From: an uncultured Woeseiaceae bacterium
GTDB taxonomy: Bacteria > Pseudomonadota > Gammaproteobacteria > Steroidobacterales > Woeseiaceae
Length of the DNA: 64,000 bases
Assembly: GCA_902510755.1 (NCBI GenBank)
Contig: CABXCS010000001.1
Coordinates: 168,573 to 232,572 of the forward strand
Direction of reading: 5' to 3'
In this document: positions 19,019 to 28,519 of the stretch, in pieces
Layout of the letters: each line of letters opens with the position of its first letter
How positions within the stretch are numbered: position 1 is the first letter of the stretch
Position numbers and translations under genes: made by a program
The notes under the pieces: generated by a model
Database searches by the model: none
Told to the model about the DNA's origin: nothing
Seen by the model: the letters and a program-made list of their open reading frames with translations, nothing else

Positions 19019-20407
19019 TCACCCCGAAATGGCTTTTCGGACACCCGTATCTTCTAGTAGATCATCTAAAGTCTTACTAAGTCTTTCAAGTAATAGATCC
19101 ATTTCGGATGCCCTACAACAAAGAGCAGGTGCCAATCCAATAATACCATCAGCAAACGTCCGAAAGATAATACCATTTTTATAGGCAATCTCGAATAGAC
19201 GGTCTGCGATAGCTAGTTCACTTGGAAATCTTGCTTTTGTTTTCTTATTCGCGACCAGTTCAACGGCGGCTAACATGCCTTTTCCACGACTTTCTCCCAC
19301 CAATGGGTGATCTTCAAGGGCTTTCAAACCGCTTAAAAATTGTGGGGCAATGGCTTGTGCATTTTTTAAAATTCCACCTTCTGTATAAAGTCGTATTGCT
19401 TCAAGACCGACTGCTGCACTTACTGGATGTCCTGAATATGTCAACCCATGACCGATCGGAACTCCATCTGCTGAGCCATCGGCTATACCAGAATAGATCT
19501 CTTCTGATAATATTACTGCGCCCATTGGGGTATAACCTGCCGTCAATCCCTTGGCAACTGTCATAAGATCGGGTTTAATACCCTCATGTTCACAAGCAAA
19601 CATCTTTCCCGTTCGCCCAAATCCAGTAATAACCTCATCAACCACAAACAGAATTCCTAATTCTTTGCAGGTTTTTTGCATGGCCGTCATCCAACCAACA
19701 GGTGGAACAATAACACCACCAGACCCAATAACAGGCTCACAGAAAAAAGCCGCGACATTATCTGCCCCTAGTGCATTTACTTTTTGTCCTAGATCAGCTG
19801 TTGAGCATGCAATAATTGTTTGATCATCATTTTTTCCCTCTTTACGAAAAGCATAAGGAGGGCTAACTTTATGCTGAGAAGCAAGTGGGACGTCGAAATT
19901 ATTGTGAAATACAGGCAATCCCGTCAATCCAGATCCCGTTGAACTTGATCCGTGAAAACCCCGATCAAGAGATATAAAATTCTTCTTATTCGGCTTACCT
20001 ATAGAATTAAAGTAATTTTTAATATATCGAACGGCTGTATCAATAGCATCAGATCCACCCAGTGTAAAAAACACCTTATTCAAGGAAGAAGGGGCAAGTG
20101 AGATTAATTTATCAGCTAGGCGAATGGCTGGTTCATTACTAAAATGGAAATAGCCTGTGCCGTAAGGAAGACGGCGCATTTGTTCATTAGCGACCTTCAC
20201 AATACTCTCTTGGCCATAGCCGACATTCACGCACCATAGCCCCGCAAAAGCATCAAAAAATTCACGCCCATTAGTATCGGTAAGAAACATTCCTTTTCCA
20301 GATTCCCACACCATTGGCCCCACTGCCTCATGTCTTCGGTATGACGTGACAGGATGGATTAAATGGTTACGGTCTATTTCCTCAAGAGAAAGTTGTTGCT
20401 CAGACAA
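19019..20407 (-). CDS. Class III aminotransferase (omega-amino acid/polyamine:pyruvate type)
   Basis: PLP-dependent transaminase of 462 residues. It has AGLWCVNVGYG near residue 55, GGSDAIDTAVR, the PLP-contacting Asp257 in DEVITGFGRTG and the Schiff-base Lys286 in TVAKGLTAGYTPMGA. The pattern is closest to omega-amino acid, putrescine or beta-alanine:pyruvate transaminases such as SpuC, as opposed to ornithine or glutamate-semialdehyde enzymes. The start is TTG at 20405-20407 with an AGGA site nine bases upstream. Together with the SSADH-like gene it suggests an omega-amino compound is converted to a semialdehyde and then to a dicarboxylate. Confidence 0.85.
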   Translation of the reverse strand: MSEQQLSLEEIDRNHLIHPVTSYRRHEAVGPMVWESGKGMFLTDTNGREFFDAFAGLWCVNVGYGQESIVKVANEQMRRLPYGTGYFHFSNEPAIRLADKLISLAPSSLNKVFFTLGGSDAIDTAVRYIKNYFNSIGKPNKKNFISLDRGFHGSSSTGSGLTGLPVFHNNFDVPLASQHKVSPPYAFRKEGKNDDQTIIACSTADLGQKVNALGADNVAAFFCEPVIGSGGVIVPPVGWMTAMQKTCKELGILFVVDEVITGFGRTGKMFACEHEGIKPDLMTVAKGLTAGYTPMGAVILSEEIYSGIADGSADGVPIGHGLTYSGHPVSAAVGLEAIRLYTEGGILKNAQAIAPQFLSGLKALEDHPLVGESRGKGMLAAVELVANKKTKARFPSELAIADRLFEIAYKNGIIFRTFADGIIGLAPALCCRASEMDLLLERLSKTLDDLLEDTGVRKAISG

Positions 20408-20538
20408 TTACATCATTCCTTTTAAATTCTGTTATGTCTTAAGTTTAGATAGTTTCATCAATTTTTTTATACTGAATAACTAACCCAGAAGATTTAATAT
20501 CCGCCTTCTTTACAACAGACACAGCAGATTATGCTGAG

Positions 20539-21630
20539 CTATTCCATAGCTGCAAGAATTGCCGCTCCACACTCTTCGGTATTGGCTGTGCCCTTAAGAT
20601 CGGCTGTTCGGGTGGCAGGGGAACTTAAAACACTCTCAAAAGCTTCACATATTGCTTTCGCCGCGTCTGCCTCTCCTAGATGTTCTAACATCATAGCAAC
20701 GGTCCAAATTTGACCAATCGGATTTGCAATGCCTTGTCCTGCTATATCAGGTGCAGAGCCATGTACGGGTTCAAACAAGGAAGGATAAATACCCTCTGGA
20801 TTTATGTTACCCGAAGGAGCAATACCAATTGTTCCGGTACAGGCAGGCCCAAGATCTGAGAGGATATCTCCAAATAAATTAGAGGCCACAACAACATCGA
20901 AACGATCAGGATTCACGACGAAATGCATAGTTAAGATATCAATATGGTATTTATCCCATCCCACCGCAGGATAATTTTGTGCTGTTGCTTCGACACGCTC
21001 ATCCCAAAAAGGCATTGTAATACCAAGACCATTTGATTTTGTAGCAGAAGTTAAATGTTTAGCAGGCCTACTATCTGCCAAATCAAATGCATATTTAAGC
21101 ACACGGTCAACACCTACACGGGTCATAACTGATTGCTGCATAACAACTTCACGCTCAGTACCAGAGAACATCCGCCCACCAACAGGAGAATATTCTCCTT
21201 CAGTATTTTCGCGCACGACAAAAAAATCAATATCCCCTGGCTTACGTCCTGCCAAAGGAGACTCCACGCCTGACAAAAGCTTCACAGGTCGCAAATTGAT
21301 ATACTGATCATATTCGCGGCGAAATTTAAGAAGTCCACCTTCAAGGGAAATATGATCAGGGACCGTATCTGGCCAACCCACAGCCCCATAAAGGATTGCA
21401 TCAGCATCTCCAATTTTTTCTTTCCAGTCATCCGGCATCATTTGTCCATGTTGAACATAATAGTCACAGCTGGCAAAATCATGCCAATTAAGATCAACTT
21501 CAAATCTGTAAAGCTTTGCTGCCTTTTCAAGTAAGGCCACACCTTCCGGCATAACTTCCTTACCAATGCCGTCACCAGGGATCACTGAAATTTTATATTT
21601 TCTATTCTCTGAGGAATTAGCCTGTGTCAT
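20539..21630 (-). CDS. Tartrate/D-malate dehydrogenase (isocitrate/isopropylmalate dehydrogenase family)
   Basis: Oxidative decarboxylase of the beta-hydroxyacid family. The 363-residue protein has VIPGDGIGKEVMPEG at the start, LLKFRREYDQYINLRPV with the substrate-binding arginines, FFVVRENTEGEYS, and SNLFGDILSDLGP with metal-binding aspartates. WPDTVPDHISLEGGLL and FFVVRENTEGEY fit tartrate/D-malate dehydrogenases (TtuC, DmlA) better than LeuB. A strong GGAG ribosome-binding site precedes the ATG. It starts 10 bases after the SSADH-like stop, so the two are cotranscribed. It could channel a hydroxy-diacid to pyruvate or a related keto acid. Confidence 0.85.
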   Translation of the reverse strand: MTQANSSENRKYKISVIPGDGIGKEVMPEGVALLEKAAKLYRFEVDLNWHDFASCDYYVQHGQMMPDDWKEKIGDADAILYGAVGWPDTVPDHISLEGGLLKFRREYDQYINLRPVKLLSGVESPLAGRKPGDIDFFVVRENTEGEYSPVGGRMFSGTEREVVMQQSVMTRVGVDRVLKYAFDLADSRPAKHLTSATKSNGLGITMPFWDERVEATAQNYPAVGWDKYHIDILTMHFVVNPDRFDVVVASNLFGDILSDLGPACTGTIGIAPSGNINPEGIYPSLFEPVHGSAPDIAGQGIANPIGQIWTVAMMLEHLGEADAAKAICEAFESVLSSPATRTADLKGTANTEECGAAILAAME

Positions 21631-21640
21631 TTCAACACTC

Positions 21641-23116
21641 CTATAATTTTAATCCAGCTACATGAAAGGCCTTTAATTCAAGATATTCTTCGATACCGGC
21701 TGCACCGCCTTCACGACCAAGACCTGAACTTTTAACGCCGCCAAAGGGTGCCATTTCCATGGCAAGTGACCCTGTATTTAACGCGACCATGCCAGCCTCT
21801 AACTTATCCGCAACTCGCCATGCTCTATGCATATCCTCAGTATAGAAATAACTTGCTAAACCGTAAGGTGTATCATTGGCTATACGAAGAGCTTCATCCT
21901 CATCCTTAAACCGAAATAAGGGCGCTAGGGGACCAAACGTCTCCTCCTGTGCACAGAGCATATCTTCTGTCGCATTCCTTAAGACTGCGGGTGCGATAAA
22001 TTTATCTTTATCCATCTCAACTGGGGTCATAACACTCATTAATTTCCCACCGAGGGCGAGCGCATCATCAATATGGGCCTGCACCTTTTTAACAGCGGTA
22101 GCATTGATAAGCGGGCCAATGGTTACACCCTCACTTTGTCCATTCCCGATTTTAAATTCGGAAATCACCTTTTCAAGTTTATTTGCAAATTCATCATATA
22201 TCCCACTCTGCACCAGAATTCTGTTGGCGCAAATACACGTTTGCCCGGCATTTCGAAATTTACTGGCAATTGCACCTTCGATTGCCAAATCCAAATCAGC
22301 ATCATCAAATACAATCAGCGGCGCATTACCACCAAGTTCAAGACTTAGCCGCTTGACCGTTTTTGCACTTTGTTCCATAAGCAAAGAACCAATCTTTGTC
22401 GATCCTGTGAAAGACAGTTTGCGAACAATTGGATTTGATGTGATTTCCGCACCAATTTCAACAGGTAATCCCGTCACAACATTAAACACCCCTGCTGGAA
22501 TACTGGCCTTTTCTGCCAATTTAGCCAAAGCCAATGCAGTATAAGGAGTGAGTTCTGATGGCTTAACCACAACCGTACAACCCGCCGCTAAAGCAGGAGC
22601 ACATTTTCGCGTGATCATCGCCGCAGGAAAGTTCCACGGCGTAATCGCCGCACAAACACCAACTGGCTCTTTCATAACCATGATCCGGCGATTTGCCTCT
22701 GGTGAGGCTACATCGTAACCGTTGATCCTTCGACCTTCTTCAGCGAACCATTTTACAATTGAAGCCGCATATTTAATTTCACCTTCGGCTTCCGCAATGG
22801 GCTTTCCTTGTTCTATAGTTAAAATACGACCAAGATCCTGAAGATTCTCTATTATCAAATCGTACCACTTTTCGATAAAAGATGCCCTTTGCCCTGCCGT
22901 CAGTTTCCGCCATTTTACAAAGGCCTTTTCCGCAGCCTCAATAGCTTGACAGGTTGTATCCCTACCACAATCTGGGACAGTGCCGATAAGCTCGCCCGTG
23001 GCGGGATTAAATACATCAACCGTGCGTCCCTTATCCGCAGAAATCCACTCACCATCGACATAAGCTTGTTCGCAGAGAAAATCAGGGTTCGCCAGAGAAA
23101 AAGATTGTTTAAACAT
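21641..23116 (-). CDS. gabD: NAD(P)-dependent succinate-semialdehyde dehydrogenase-like
   Basis: Oxidises an omega-semialdehyde to the dicarboxylate, classically succinate semialdehyde to succinate. The 491-residue protein matches GabD in length and motifs: ITPWNFPAAMITRK, Glu260 in LELGGNAPLIVF, catalytic Cys294 in NAGQTCICANR, and PFGGVKSSGLGREGG near the C-terminus. It follows the GNAT gene by 41 bases and precedes the tartrate/D-malate dehydrogenase gene by 10. With the aminotransferase downstream it forms the standard end of a GABA or putrescine-like route. The symbol reflects family, not proven substrate. Confidence 0.87.
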   Translation of the reverse strand: MFKQSFSLANPDFLCEQAYVDGEWISADKGRTVDVFNPATGELIGTVPDCGRDTTCQAIEAAEKAFVKWRKLTAGQRASFIEKWYDLIIENLQDLGRILTIEQGKPIAEAEGEIKYAASIVKWFAEEGRRINGYDVASPEANRRIMVMKEPVGVCAAITPWNFPAAMITRKCAPALAAGCTVVVKPSELTPYTALALAKLAEKASIPAGVFNVVTGLPVEIGAEITSNPIVRKLSFTGSTKIGSLLMEQSAKTVKRLSLELGGNAPLIVFDDADLDLAIEGAIASKFRNAGQTCICANRILVQSGIYDEFANKLEKVISEFKIGNGQSEGVTIGPLINATAVKKVQAHIDDALALGGKLMSVMTPVEMDKDKFIAPAVLRNATEDMLCAQEETFGPLAPLFRFKDEDEALRIANDTPYGLASYFYTEDMHRAWRVADKLEAGMVALNTGSLAMEMAPFGGVKSSGLGREGGAAGIEEYLELKAFHVAGLKL

Positions 23117-23157
23117 GAATTAAAACTAAAATAATATGATAAAAAATAGCTACATTT

Positions 23158-24015
23158 TTAGCCAATTGCTTGGTTAACAATAGAGAATACATTTCCCCTG
23201 CTATCCAACTCTGATGAATTTCCCAGAACCATTCTGTTAACACGATCGACACAGCTCACCCCTAAATCATCAAGCCAATCAGACAGATCACCATCCCCAG
23301 GAACATCAAGTCGAATAAACATACCCGGATTGGATCTCAACCAATGTGATATCATCATTTTTGCACCCTCAAGGTTTGGTGCAATTGTAGGTCCAATGAC
23401 ATGCCCATGACCAAATCGCCTAAATATAGAAAAGCCCACTGCTCCATCCTGAGATTCTAAAACAATACCCTTACCACTTTCCATTAATTCCCTCAGCACC
23501 TTGGCGCGATCATAACCAACCGCACTGGCATCCAATTGCACTATTTTATCAATATCACTCGCGCCCATAGGTCTAAGTCGCTGCCCTTCATTTGCTATCA
23601 AGAGCGGCGCTGTAAAGCTTGCACCTTGATGCTGATGAATCGTACCCTTTACATCAAAACCGTATTTTTTATAAAGCGGCAATCCGTCCGCGGTTGAAAT
23701 AAGCATAACTGCCCGCTCACCAAGTTTATCAAGAACGACATCCATCAGTTTACGCCCTAAACCTTTACCACGAATATCCGAGGATACTATAACCAACCCC
23801 AACGAAGATACTTGATCCGTGAAAGGCCAACCCATCGCAGTGCCGACGATCACACCATTTTGTTCAGCAACAAAACCGAAACCCAGGAGAAAACATCGCT
23901 GCCATTCCTGTATACGATGCGGCCATTTTTCTGCTAAGGAAAGCCCATGAGCCTGCTTCAGATCATCAGAGAGCATTTCCCTAATTGTGATAGGAGTATC
24001 TAACGGTTCCGACAT
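23158..24015 (-). CDS. Two-domain GNAT-family N-acetyltransferase
   Basis: The 285-residue protein has a canonical N-terminal GNAT domain (residues about 5-125) with the acetyl-CoA loop in SSDIRGKGLGRKLMD, and a second divergent GNAT-like half (about 140-280) beginning LRPMGASDIDKIVQLDASAVGYDR, which resembles the acetyltransferase-18 type C-terminal domain. A role in acetylating an amine substrate or product of the island is plausible. It is the first gene of the minus-strand run GNAT-SSADH-tartrate dehydrogenase-aminotransferase, and is divergent from the aldehyde dehydrogenase gene across 195 bases. Confidence 0.82.
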   Translation of the reverse strand: MSEPLDTPITIREMLSDDLKQAHGLSLAEKWPHRIQEWQRCFLLGFGFVAEQNGVIVGTAMGWPFTDQVSSLGLVIVSSDIRGKGLGRKLMDVVLDKLGERAVMLISTADGLPLYKKYGFDVKGTIHQHQGASFTAPLLIANEGQRLRPMGASDIDKIVQLDASAVGYDRAKVLRELMESGKGIVLESQDGAVGFSIFRRFGHGHVIGPTIAPNLEGAKMMISHWLRSNPGMFIRLDVPGDGDLSDWLDDLGVSCVDRVNRMVLGNSSELDSRGNVFSIVNQAIG

Positions 24016-24210
24016 AAAAAATCCTTTTAAAATTTACCCACATAATAACAGATGGGCCTTTAATCAACAGACATCAGTATCCACTGAATAGGCAAGCATT
24101 GAAAACTGTTTTCACGCTTAAATCAGAGGGAAATTGTCCATCTATCAAAGATTTCCGCATCAAATGCTGTCTAACATTATTAATATTGAACTGTTAATAT
24201 ATAAATAAAT

Positions 24211-25707
24211 ATGTTTGGAAATAATACCGTGAATATTTTTAACCCTGATCAGATAAATATAAACAGTGGCAATTTTGTGAATGGTCAACTAACTCAAGGT
24301 TCAGGTGATATTATCGAAGTGATCCGCCCATCTGACGGGCAGATCTATCATGAGGTTAAGGCTTCGACAATTGATGATATTGATGCCGCCGTAGAAAACG
24401 CATGGCAGGCATTTCATAATAGCGGCTGGTCAAGCATGCCTCCACGGGATCGTATGAAAATCATGCGACGCTGGGCTGATTTAATAGATGCAGACGTAGA
24501 AAAACTCGCTCCGCTAGAGGCTATTGGTTCAACGCGCCCCATAATGGATGCCAAGACATGGGACGTTCCCTTCACTGCCGAAGGTATTCGGTTTTTCTCT
24601 GAATTTGCAGATAAATTTGGTGGTGAGATTGCCGCAAGTGAAGCAGGAAAATTAGGACTTACTATTGCCGAACCCTATGGTGTGGTCGCCGCTATTGCTC
24701 CGTGGAACTTTCCGCTGGTCATGGCAAGTTGGAAAATTGCAGCCGCTATGGCCGCAGGAAATACAATTATCCTTAAACCTTCTGAAATGACACCGTTTAG
24801 CGTCATAAGGTTAGCGGAACTTGCCATTGAAGCAGGCGTACCGTCAGGAGTTTTCAATATCGTACAAGGCCAAGGTGGGATCGCAGGTGATTCCCTATGC
24901 CGTCATCCTAAGGTATCCAAAGTAACCTTCACTGGCTCCACCGCAACAGGGTCAGCAATCATGTCTGCATGCGCGCGATCTGGTCCAAAACCTGTTACGC
25001 TGGAACTGGGCGGAAAAAGTCCACAAATCGTTTTCGATGATCCCGTTAGCATTGATGTAACCGCCGCGATTGTCGCCAAGGCGATCACAGGCAATGCCGG
25101 ACAAGTTTGTAATGCAGGATCCCGATTACTGGTTGATGAAAAAATCGCTGAACAATTTATTGAAAGTGTACAGAACAATTTTACACAATTAACCGCAGGA
25201 CCAACCTGGAGCGACAAAACAACATTATCACCTATTATTTCAATACATCAAAACCAAATGATCGATAGTGCAGTACAAAAAGCAGTTTCGGATGGTGCAG
25301 AAGCCATATGTGGAGGGAAAGTATTATCAGTCTCTCATAAAGGGGCTTTTTACGCGCCGACAATACTCACGAATGTAGAAAATAATTCAGACGCGGCGAA
25401 GAAAGAACTTTTTGGCCCCGTAATGACGGTACAGACATTTTCCAACGAAGACGAAGCCATCGCAATGGCAAATGATAGCGAATATGGTTTGGCAGCTGGT
25501 GTTCACACGGCTGATTTATCTAGGGCTATGCGTGCAATACATAAATTAGAAACTGGCAATGTTTGGGTGAATAGATACGGTCGTAGTAACGATTTCATTT
25601 TACCAACTGGTGGATATAAAAAATCTGGAATTGGCAAAGATTTGGGTAAGCAAGCCTATGAAGCAAATTTACGCATCAAAACAGCATTGATTGAATTTCC
25701 AATTTAA
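24211..25707 (+). CDS. Aldehyde dehydrogenase, island-encoded
   Basis: NAD(P)-dependent aldehyde dehydrogenase of 498 residues. It has IAPWNFPLVMASWK, GNTIILKPSEMTP, the glutamate in LELGGKSPQIVF and catalytic cysteine in GNAGQVCNAGSR. The family resembles betaine-aldehyde or gamma-glutamyl-aminobutyraldehyde (PuuC-like) enzymes. It is the only plus-strand gene in the island and its last four bases overlap the converging FAD oxidoreductase gene. The start may be the ATG at 24211 or a GTG 18 bases downstream, which has a GGA better placed. It could oxidise the amino-aldehyde released by the amine oxidases. Confidence 0.87.
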   Translation: MFGNNTVNIFNPDQININSGNFVNGQLTQGSGDIIEVIRPSDGQIYHEVKASTIDDIDAAVENAWQAFHNSGWSSMPPRDRMKIMRRWADLIDADVEKLAPLEAIGSTRPIMDAKTWDVPFTAEGIRFFSEFADKFGGEIAASEAGKLGLTIAEPYGVVAAIAPWNFPLVMASWKIAAAMAAGNTIILKPSEMTPFSVIRLAELAIEAGVPSGVFNIVQGQGGIAGDSLCRHPKVSKVTFTGSTATGSAIMSACARSGPKPVTLELGGKSPQIVFDDPVSIDVTAAIVAKAITGNAGQVCNAGSRLLVDEKIAEQFIESVQNNFTQLTAGPTWSDKTTLSPIISIHQNQMIDSAVQKAVSDGAEAICGGKVLSVSHKGAFYAPTILTNVENNSDAAKKELFGPVMTVQTFSNEDEAIAMANDSEYGLAAGVHTADLSRAMRAIHKLETGNVWVNRYGRSNDFILPTGGYKKSGIGKDLGKQAYEANLRIKTALIEFPI

Positions 25708-26822
25708 ATACCTGTTTTCTGAAATCGTTTCATATCATAATTTGACAGATCAATGTCAGTCGCGCCTGTATCAATCAATTCGGCCATAATATCACCAACA
25801 GCCGGACCAATTTGAAAACCAGAACCCGAAAACCCAAAGGCATAATGTAAACCACTCACCTTAGAGCTTAACCCCATCAAAGGCTGTGAATCAGGTAGGT
25901 AGCCTTCAATTCCACTCCACACTCTAATAATATTTAGTTTCGCGAGTGGCGGTGCAAACTTCCTAATTTCACGTAATTGGGACAATATATTTTCTGGCTC
26001 GACGTAGGCCCTTTCAACATCGCGGTAAGCCGGTGCGCGCGTACTACCGCCGATAATTACATTACCACGTGTTACTTGACGGAAATATACAGTTTCCTCT
26101 TCCAAAGGTGTTGCAACACCAATTGTTGGTAATATTTGATAGGGTACAGGCTCTGTAACTGACATGGTTGGTGCCCGCGCGATAAGTGGAACTGGCTCTC
26201 CAAATTGTTTAGAAAGAATATCTCCCCATGCTCCCGCAGTTATTAATAAAATAGGAGCTTTAAAAACTCTCCCGTCTACTGCGGTAACCCGAAAATCTTC
26301 ATTCTCTTTTTCAACTTCTATAACACGCGTCTGCTCATGAATAAGCGCACCTTCCCTTTGGGCCGCCCGTGCAAAGGCAGGGGATGCTAACCTTGGATTA
26401 GCATGACCACAATTAGCCGAATATGAGCCCGCAAGGCAATCAGGTCCCAAAAAAGGAAAGCGGGAACGAAGTTCATTGGAATTTAAAATTTCCAGATCCA
26501 ACCCCGTTTCTGCAGCATCTTTGGCGTATTTTTCAAATATTTCTACATACTCAGGACGGTCCTTGTAACAGACCCGCATATGCCCTCCCTCTACATATTC
26601 CACATCTTCGCCTAAAAGCTGTTTTGAATTACGCCAAATATCTATGGCGCGATTTGATATTGGTAATTGGTCCAAGGGTCTGCCTTGTCTACGAATATTA
26701 CCAAAAGTTGTCCCACTGGCTTGTCGACCGATCAGACCAGATTCCAATAAGCGAACAGATCGTCCACGCTGCCTCAAGAAGAAAGCAGCAGAGGTTCCCA
26801 TAATACCGCCACCGATAATCAA
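25704..26822 (-). CDS. FAD-dependent oxidoreductase, HcnC/OoxB-like beta subunit, possible 5' frameshift
   Basis: D-amino-acid-oxidase-fold subunit (372 residues as called) of a three-part amine or opine dehydrogenase. The FAD loop IIGGGIMGTSAAFFLRQRG begins right at the called TTG start, so the N-terminus looks short. An ATG overlapping the stop of the preceding gene (26854-26856) is one base out of frame: removing one base from the GGGG or AAAA run at about 26845-26853 would give MRENSILKSDVLIIGGG, a natural start. This is either a sequence error or a real indel. The rest, including GIEGYLPDSQPLMG and FGFSGSGFQIGPAVG, is intact. Confidence 0.8.
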   Translation of the reverse strand: MIIGGGIMGTSAAFFLRQRGRSVRLLESGLIGRQASGTTFGNIRRQGRPLDQLPISNRAIDIWRNSKQLLGEDVEYVEGGHMRVCYKDRPEYVEIFEKYAKDAAETGLDLEILNSNELRSRFPFLGPDCLAGSYSANCGHANPRLASPAFARAAQREGALIHEQTRVIEVEKENEDFRVTAVDGRVFKAPILLITAGAWGDILSKQFGEPVPLIARAPTMSVTEPVPYQILPTIGVATPLEEETVYFRQVTRGNVIIGGSTRAPAYRDVERAYVEPENILSQLREIRKFAPPLAKLNIIRVWSGIEGYLPDSQPLMGLSSKVSGLHYAFGFSGSGFQIGPAVGDIMAELIDTGATDIDLSNYDMKRFQKTGI

Positions 26823-26852
26823 AACGTCGCTTTTAAGAATGGAGTTTTCCCC

Positions 26853-28229
26853 TCATTCGTTATTATCCTCAATGGCAATTGTTAAAGGTTTGATCGGTGC
26901 CTGTGTCCTAATACGACCAACATCTTTGATAGGAACAGATGCCTCACTGGCAATAATTTCTGCAGCAACATGACCACAATATCGCCCCTGACATCGCCCC
27001 ATTCCTATTCGGCTGAAGGCTTTTGCCCGGTTAACCTCTTGCGCTCCTGTTTCACGCACAATACGTCTTAAATCCCCTGCGCTAACAACTTCACAACGAC
27101 ATACAATAGTGTCATCAGTCAAATTCTTTGCTTGGTTTGCTGGCCATGGAAAGGCCTGAGCTAAGCCATTTGCAAACCGTGCTTGTATGCCTATTTCATG
27201 AGAGAGTTTATTTTTTTCGGTCTTACTCACATTCTGGCCGATGTCTTCTAAAACTGTCATTGCAACCCTTTTTCCTGCGAGTTCAGCAGCATCAGCCCCC
27301 ATTATCGCTGATCCATCACCAGCAAGGTAAACACCTGACCTTGATGCCCGGCCATCCGCGTCCCTTTGCAAAAGCCATTGACGTGTCGTCTTGTCAAATT
27401 GAAACTGACATCTTGCGAGGTCGGCAATTTGCGTTTCTGGACGCAAATGATAGCCCACCGCGACCGCATCACATTGAACCAATTTATCGTTACCAAATTG
27501 GGTTTTAAAGCGAACCGTTTGTACGCCTGTTTCTTTAGAGCCTTCAAATTCAATGGGCGTAATGCCTGTCTTTATAGGTACGCCGGCTTTCATTATATCT
27601 TTATTCAGTAGAACACCATTCCATAAGACCGAAGGACGGGCCAACAATTTTGGTAAGGCTTTTATCCGATTAAAATAGGATGACGTATCAAGTACAGCCT
27701 TAACCGTCGCTCCTGCTTTGATATATTGTGCGGCAACTAAATACAGCAATGGTCCTGATCCCATAAACACAACTTCATGACCAATAGAGCAGGCTTGCGA
27801 CTTTAAGGCAATTTGTGCGCCGCCAAGGCTATATGTTCCAGACAAGTCCCACCCTTTCACCGGCATAAGACGATCAATCGCCCCAGTACAAATAATCAAT
27901 GAATCATAGGGAATGGTTTTCTGTGTTGTTCCGCAAACCGTGAAGAGTTTTTCCTTAGCAACATTCCAAACCGTCGTTTCAGACAAATACTCTATCTTGT
28001 CTCTTATGGCTTCAAAGCTTTTATGAACATCATCCGCCTTGTCGGCTTCTGTTCCATAGAGGTCAGATTTTGACCGCTCAAAATTTTCCGGCTGTTGTCG
28101 ATAAATCTGACCACCGCAACGTTGGCCTTCATCGATCAAAATAGGACGTATTCCTGCCAAAACCAATGTTTCTGCACATTGGATACCTGCTGGACCTGCG
28201 CCAACAACTACTACTTGATGGTTGTCCAT
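26853..28229 (-). CDS. FAD/NAD(P)-binding oxidoreductase, HcnB/OoxA-like alpha subunit with BFD-type iron-sulfur domain
   Basis: The 458-residue protein has an N-terminal FAD Rossmann motif (VVVGAGPAGIQCAETL), GGQIYRQQP, an inner nucleotide motif around VVFMGSGPLLYLVAAQYI and the second FAD motif GVYLAGDGSAIMGADAAELAG. The C-terminal BFD-like domain has cysteines in CRCEVV and CQGRYCG, a [2Fe-2S] site. This combination is typical of HcnB, opine oxidase alpha and hydroxyproline dehydrogenase subunits. Its start overlaps the end of the small ferredoxin-like gene by 19 bases and its end meets the HcnC-like gene, giving the order A-B-C. Confidence 0.87.
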   Translation of the reverse strand: MDNHQVVVVGAGPAGIQCAETLVLAGIRPILIDEGQRCGGQIYRQQPENFERSKSDLYGTEADKADDVHKSFEAIRDKIEYLSETTVWNVAKEKLFTVCGTTQKTIPYDSLIICTGAIDRLMPVKGWDLSGTYSLGGAQIALKSQACSIGHEVVFMGSGPLLYLVAAQYIKAGATVKAVLDTSSYFNRIKALPKLLARPSVLWNGVLLNKDIMKAGVPIKTGITPIEFEGSKETGVQTVRFKTQFGNDKLVQCDAVAVGYHLRPETQIADLARCQFQFDKTTRQWLLQRDADGRASRSGVYLAGDGSAIMGADAAELAGKRVAMTVLEDIGQNVSKTEKNKLSHEIGIQARFANGLAQAFPWPANQAKNLTDDTIVCRCEVVSAGDLRRIVRETGAQEVNRAKAFSRIGMGRCQGRYCGHVAAEIIASEASVPIKDVGRIRTQAPIKPLTIAIEDNNE

Positions 28230-28519
28230 TTGACCTCCTCATGTCCAGTAACAACCTTTATTCCCTGACTAACAGGAGTGGAACATGATCTAATTCGATC
28301 ACCTTCTTCTGTCCGAACCCAACAATCCTGACAAGCACCCATCAAACAAAACCCCGCTCGTTTGGTGTCATCAAATTCCGATGATCTCAAATATTTTTTT
28401 GCGGTAAGAATAGCAACCATCAAGGTATCACCTTCTTTAGCCTTTATGGCTTCACCGTCAACATATAATGTTATTTCTTTCCGGCCCTCTTCATTAAGCC
28501 GGACAAATCGCCCGCTCAT
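28211..28519 (-). CDS. Small (2Fe-2S)-binding subunit, HcnA-like
   Basis: The 102-residue protein has the plant-type [2Fe-2S] cysteine set Cys58, Cys63, Cys66 and Cys79 (CLMGACQDCWV and RSCSTPV). It is too short to be anything but the electron-transfer subunit of the neighbouring flavoprotein complex, as in HcnA and the related opine and hydroxyproline dehydrogenases. Its ATG overlaps the stop of the ABC transporter ATPase gene (ATGA) and its end overlaps the next gene, so the three oxidase subunits are translationally coupled to the importer genes. Confidence 0.87.
   Translation of the reverse strand: MSGRFVRLNEEGRKEITLYVDGEAIKAKEGDTLMVAILTAKKYLRSSEFDDTKRAGFCLMGACQDCWVRTEEGDRIRSCSTPVSQGIKVVTGHEEVKWTTIK

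Noticed and set aside
21876..22544. Long open frame antisense to the SSADH-like gene
   Set aside because: It lies fully opposite a well-supported gene, is serine- and alanine-rich as expected from codon mirroring, and has no recognisable family.
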